A stretch of 6,632 nucleotides of DNA from Acidobacteriota bacterium (GTDB lineage Bacteria; Acidobacteriota; Terriglobia; UBA7540): NCBI GenBank assembly GCA_021786455.1, contig JAJYNF010000177.1, forward strand, positions 1 to 6,632, given 5' to 3'. Positions 5,961 through 6,632 of this stretch are shown here, piece after piece (position 1 is the stretch's first letter; the number at the start of each line of letters is the position of its first letter). A program made the translations under genes and the position numbers. The notes under the pieces are model-generated. The model was given only the letters and a program-made list of their open reading frames with translations. It ran no database searches and was not told the origin of the DNA.

Positions 5961-6632
5961 CTCGGCGGCGGCCAGCACCAATCCGATGGGTGTCTGCTGC
6001 GAGGCCCTTTCGACAACCTCTGGCAAATTCCCGCAGTCGTTCCATGGACCGCGTCATGCCTGCTGCGAGAGCAGAAGTTGTTGATCCAGGTCCGCCACGA
6101 CCAGCCACTTCAGCCCATGCCGCCAGGGCAGCGGCCTTTGCCCATGATGATGCAGGCGGCGCGCAAAAAAGGTGCTCACGGCTCCCTGCGCCAAGCCGGT
6201 CGCGTCCACCGCCACCCGAGCCCGCCGCCGACCCTGGTCTTGCCCACCCCGCATCCGGCGCACCGTTTCGTCAACCGCCCGATCGAGGCTTGACCCGTCG
6301 AGACGTTTCAGGAAACGGTACAACGTTGTGAAGTCAGGCACGCTCGAAAGTCCCAACCTCTGACGCAATTCGCGATGCTCGCTCAGCCGCACCTCGGCCT
6401 CGCGAAAAGTCCAGTCCTCGTAGCGCATCAGACAGAGGATGGCCAGCAACTGCGGCTGCGTCAATTGGTGTTTGCTGAAGCGAGTTCGATAGGGTGGGAG
6501 TACCGCGAGACCCACTTCCAAAGCGGCCCGGGCAAAAACCAACAGTCCAACTTCCGCCATCGCGCTGACTGCCTCCCAGCAACGGACCCGTCGGCTGACG
6601 GCCTGGCGCACTGGGGTTTTCTCCGGTTGGAG
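5961..6632 (-). pseudogene. Broken IS5-like DDE transposase (in-frame stop, 3' truncated)
   Basis: Resembles IS5/IS4-superfamily DDE transposases. The frame is open from the window edge (6632); GTG 6611 is only an internal candidate start, so the true start may lie outside. Numbered from that GTG, an N-terminal helical region reads LTQPQLLAILCLMRYEDWTF (50-69), then VPDFTTLYRFLKRLD (91-105), then VDATGLAQG with the probable first catalytic Asp136. The frame hits TGA at 6056-6054, directly after LSQQA. The same frame continues past the stop with RGPWNDCGNLPEVVE and TPIGLVLAAAE, as expected for this family, so the stop probably replaced an Arg codon (CGA to TGA). Homology then ends near 5961-5969, at the point where the family has the second catalytic Asp (here Ala). 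The second Asp, the Glu and the C-terminus are missing, so no active enzyme could be made from this copy. The subgroup is assigned from memory of the family pattern. Confidence 0.8.
5961..6632 (-). mobile_element. Insertion-sequence remnant upstream of pilB, inner part only
   Basis: The transposase remnant is all that can be recognised of the element. Its downstream terminal inverted repeat has been lost together with the C-terminal third of the gene; the upstream end is outside the window. I find no target-site duplication or inverted repeat at the junction near 5961. This suggests the element was cut by a deletion or rearrangement rather than sitting here as a fresh insertion. Confidence 0.65.

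Noticed and set aside
5815..6108. 97-codon minus-strand frame between the transposase and pilB
   Set aside because: Overlaps the transposase in another frame and then the promoter and leader; the translation is Arg/Gly-rich without a recognisable motif.

Overview
This window reads as the core of a type IV pilus locus from a moderately GC-rich bacterium. All recognisable genes lie on the minus strand, so the biological order runs from high to low coordinates: remnant of an insertion-sequence transposase (6632-5961), promoter and leader (5942-5812), pilB (5811-4081), pilT (4014-2890), pilC (2798-1584), a 268-bp non-coding gap, and a pilS-type sensor kinase (1315-1) that runs off the window edge. 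The order pilB-pilT-pilC-pilS(-pilR) is known from Geobacter/Myxococcus-like bacteria and Acidobacteriota. The protein style (PilB with an N-terminal MshEN domain, the PilT sequence, AGGAGG-type ribosome sites) makes Acidobacteriota my best guess. That is an impression, not a measured assignment; another deep-branching soil lineage is possible.

The genes form one machine and its regulator. PilB is the hexameric ATPase that powers pilin polymerisation. PilT is the antagonistic ATPase that powers depolymerisation, giving retraction, twitching and DNA uptake. PilC is the inner-membrane platform both motors act on. PilS is a six-helix membrane histidine kinase with a PAS domain that in other bacteria senses pilin levels and phosphorylates the sigma-54 activator PilR, which would be expected just beyond position 1. 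PilB carries two MshEN motifs, so direct cyclic-di-GMP control is plausible.

Upstream of pilB there is a clear sigma-70-like promoter (TTGACA, 17-bp spacer, TACGAT) and a leader of about 95 nt that can fold over the pilB ribosome-binding site. About 20-30 bp upstream of the -35 box lies the broken end of an IS5-like DDE transposase. Its reading frame carries an in-frame TGA, and its homology stops where the second catalytic Asp should be. The pilus genes are intact, so the IS debris marks an old rearrangement at the edge of the operon.

I see no CRISPR array, tRNA, rRNA, defence system or other clearly new system. The points most worth a second look are the IS/promoter junction, the foldable pilB leader, and the long structured gap before pilS.
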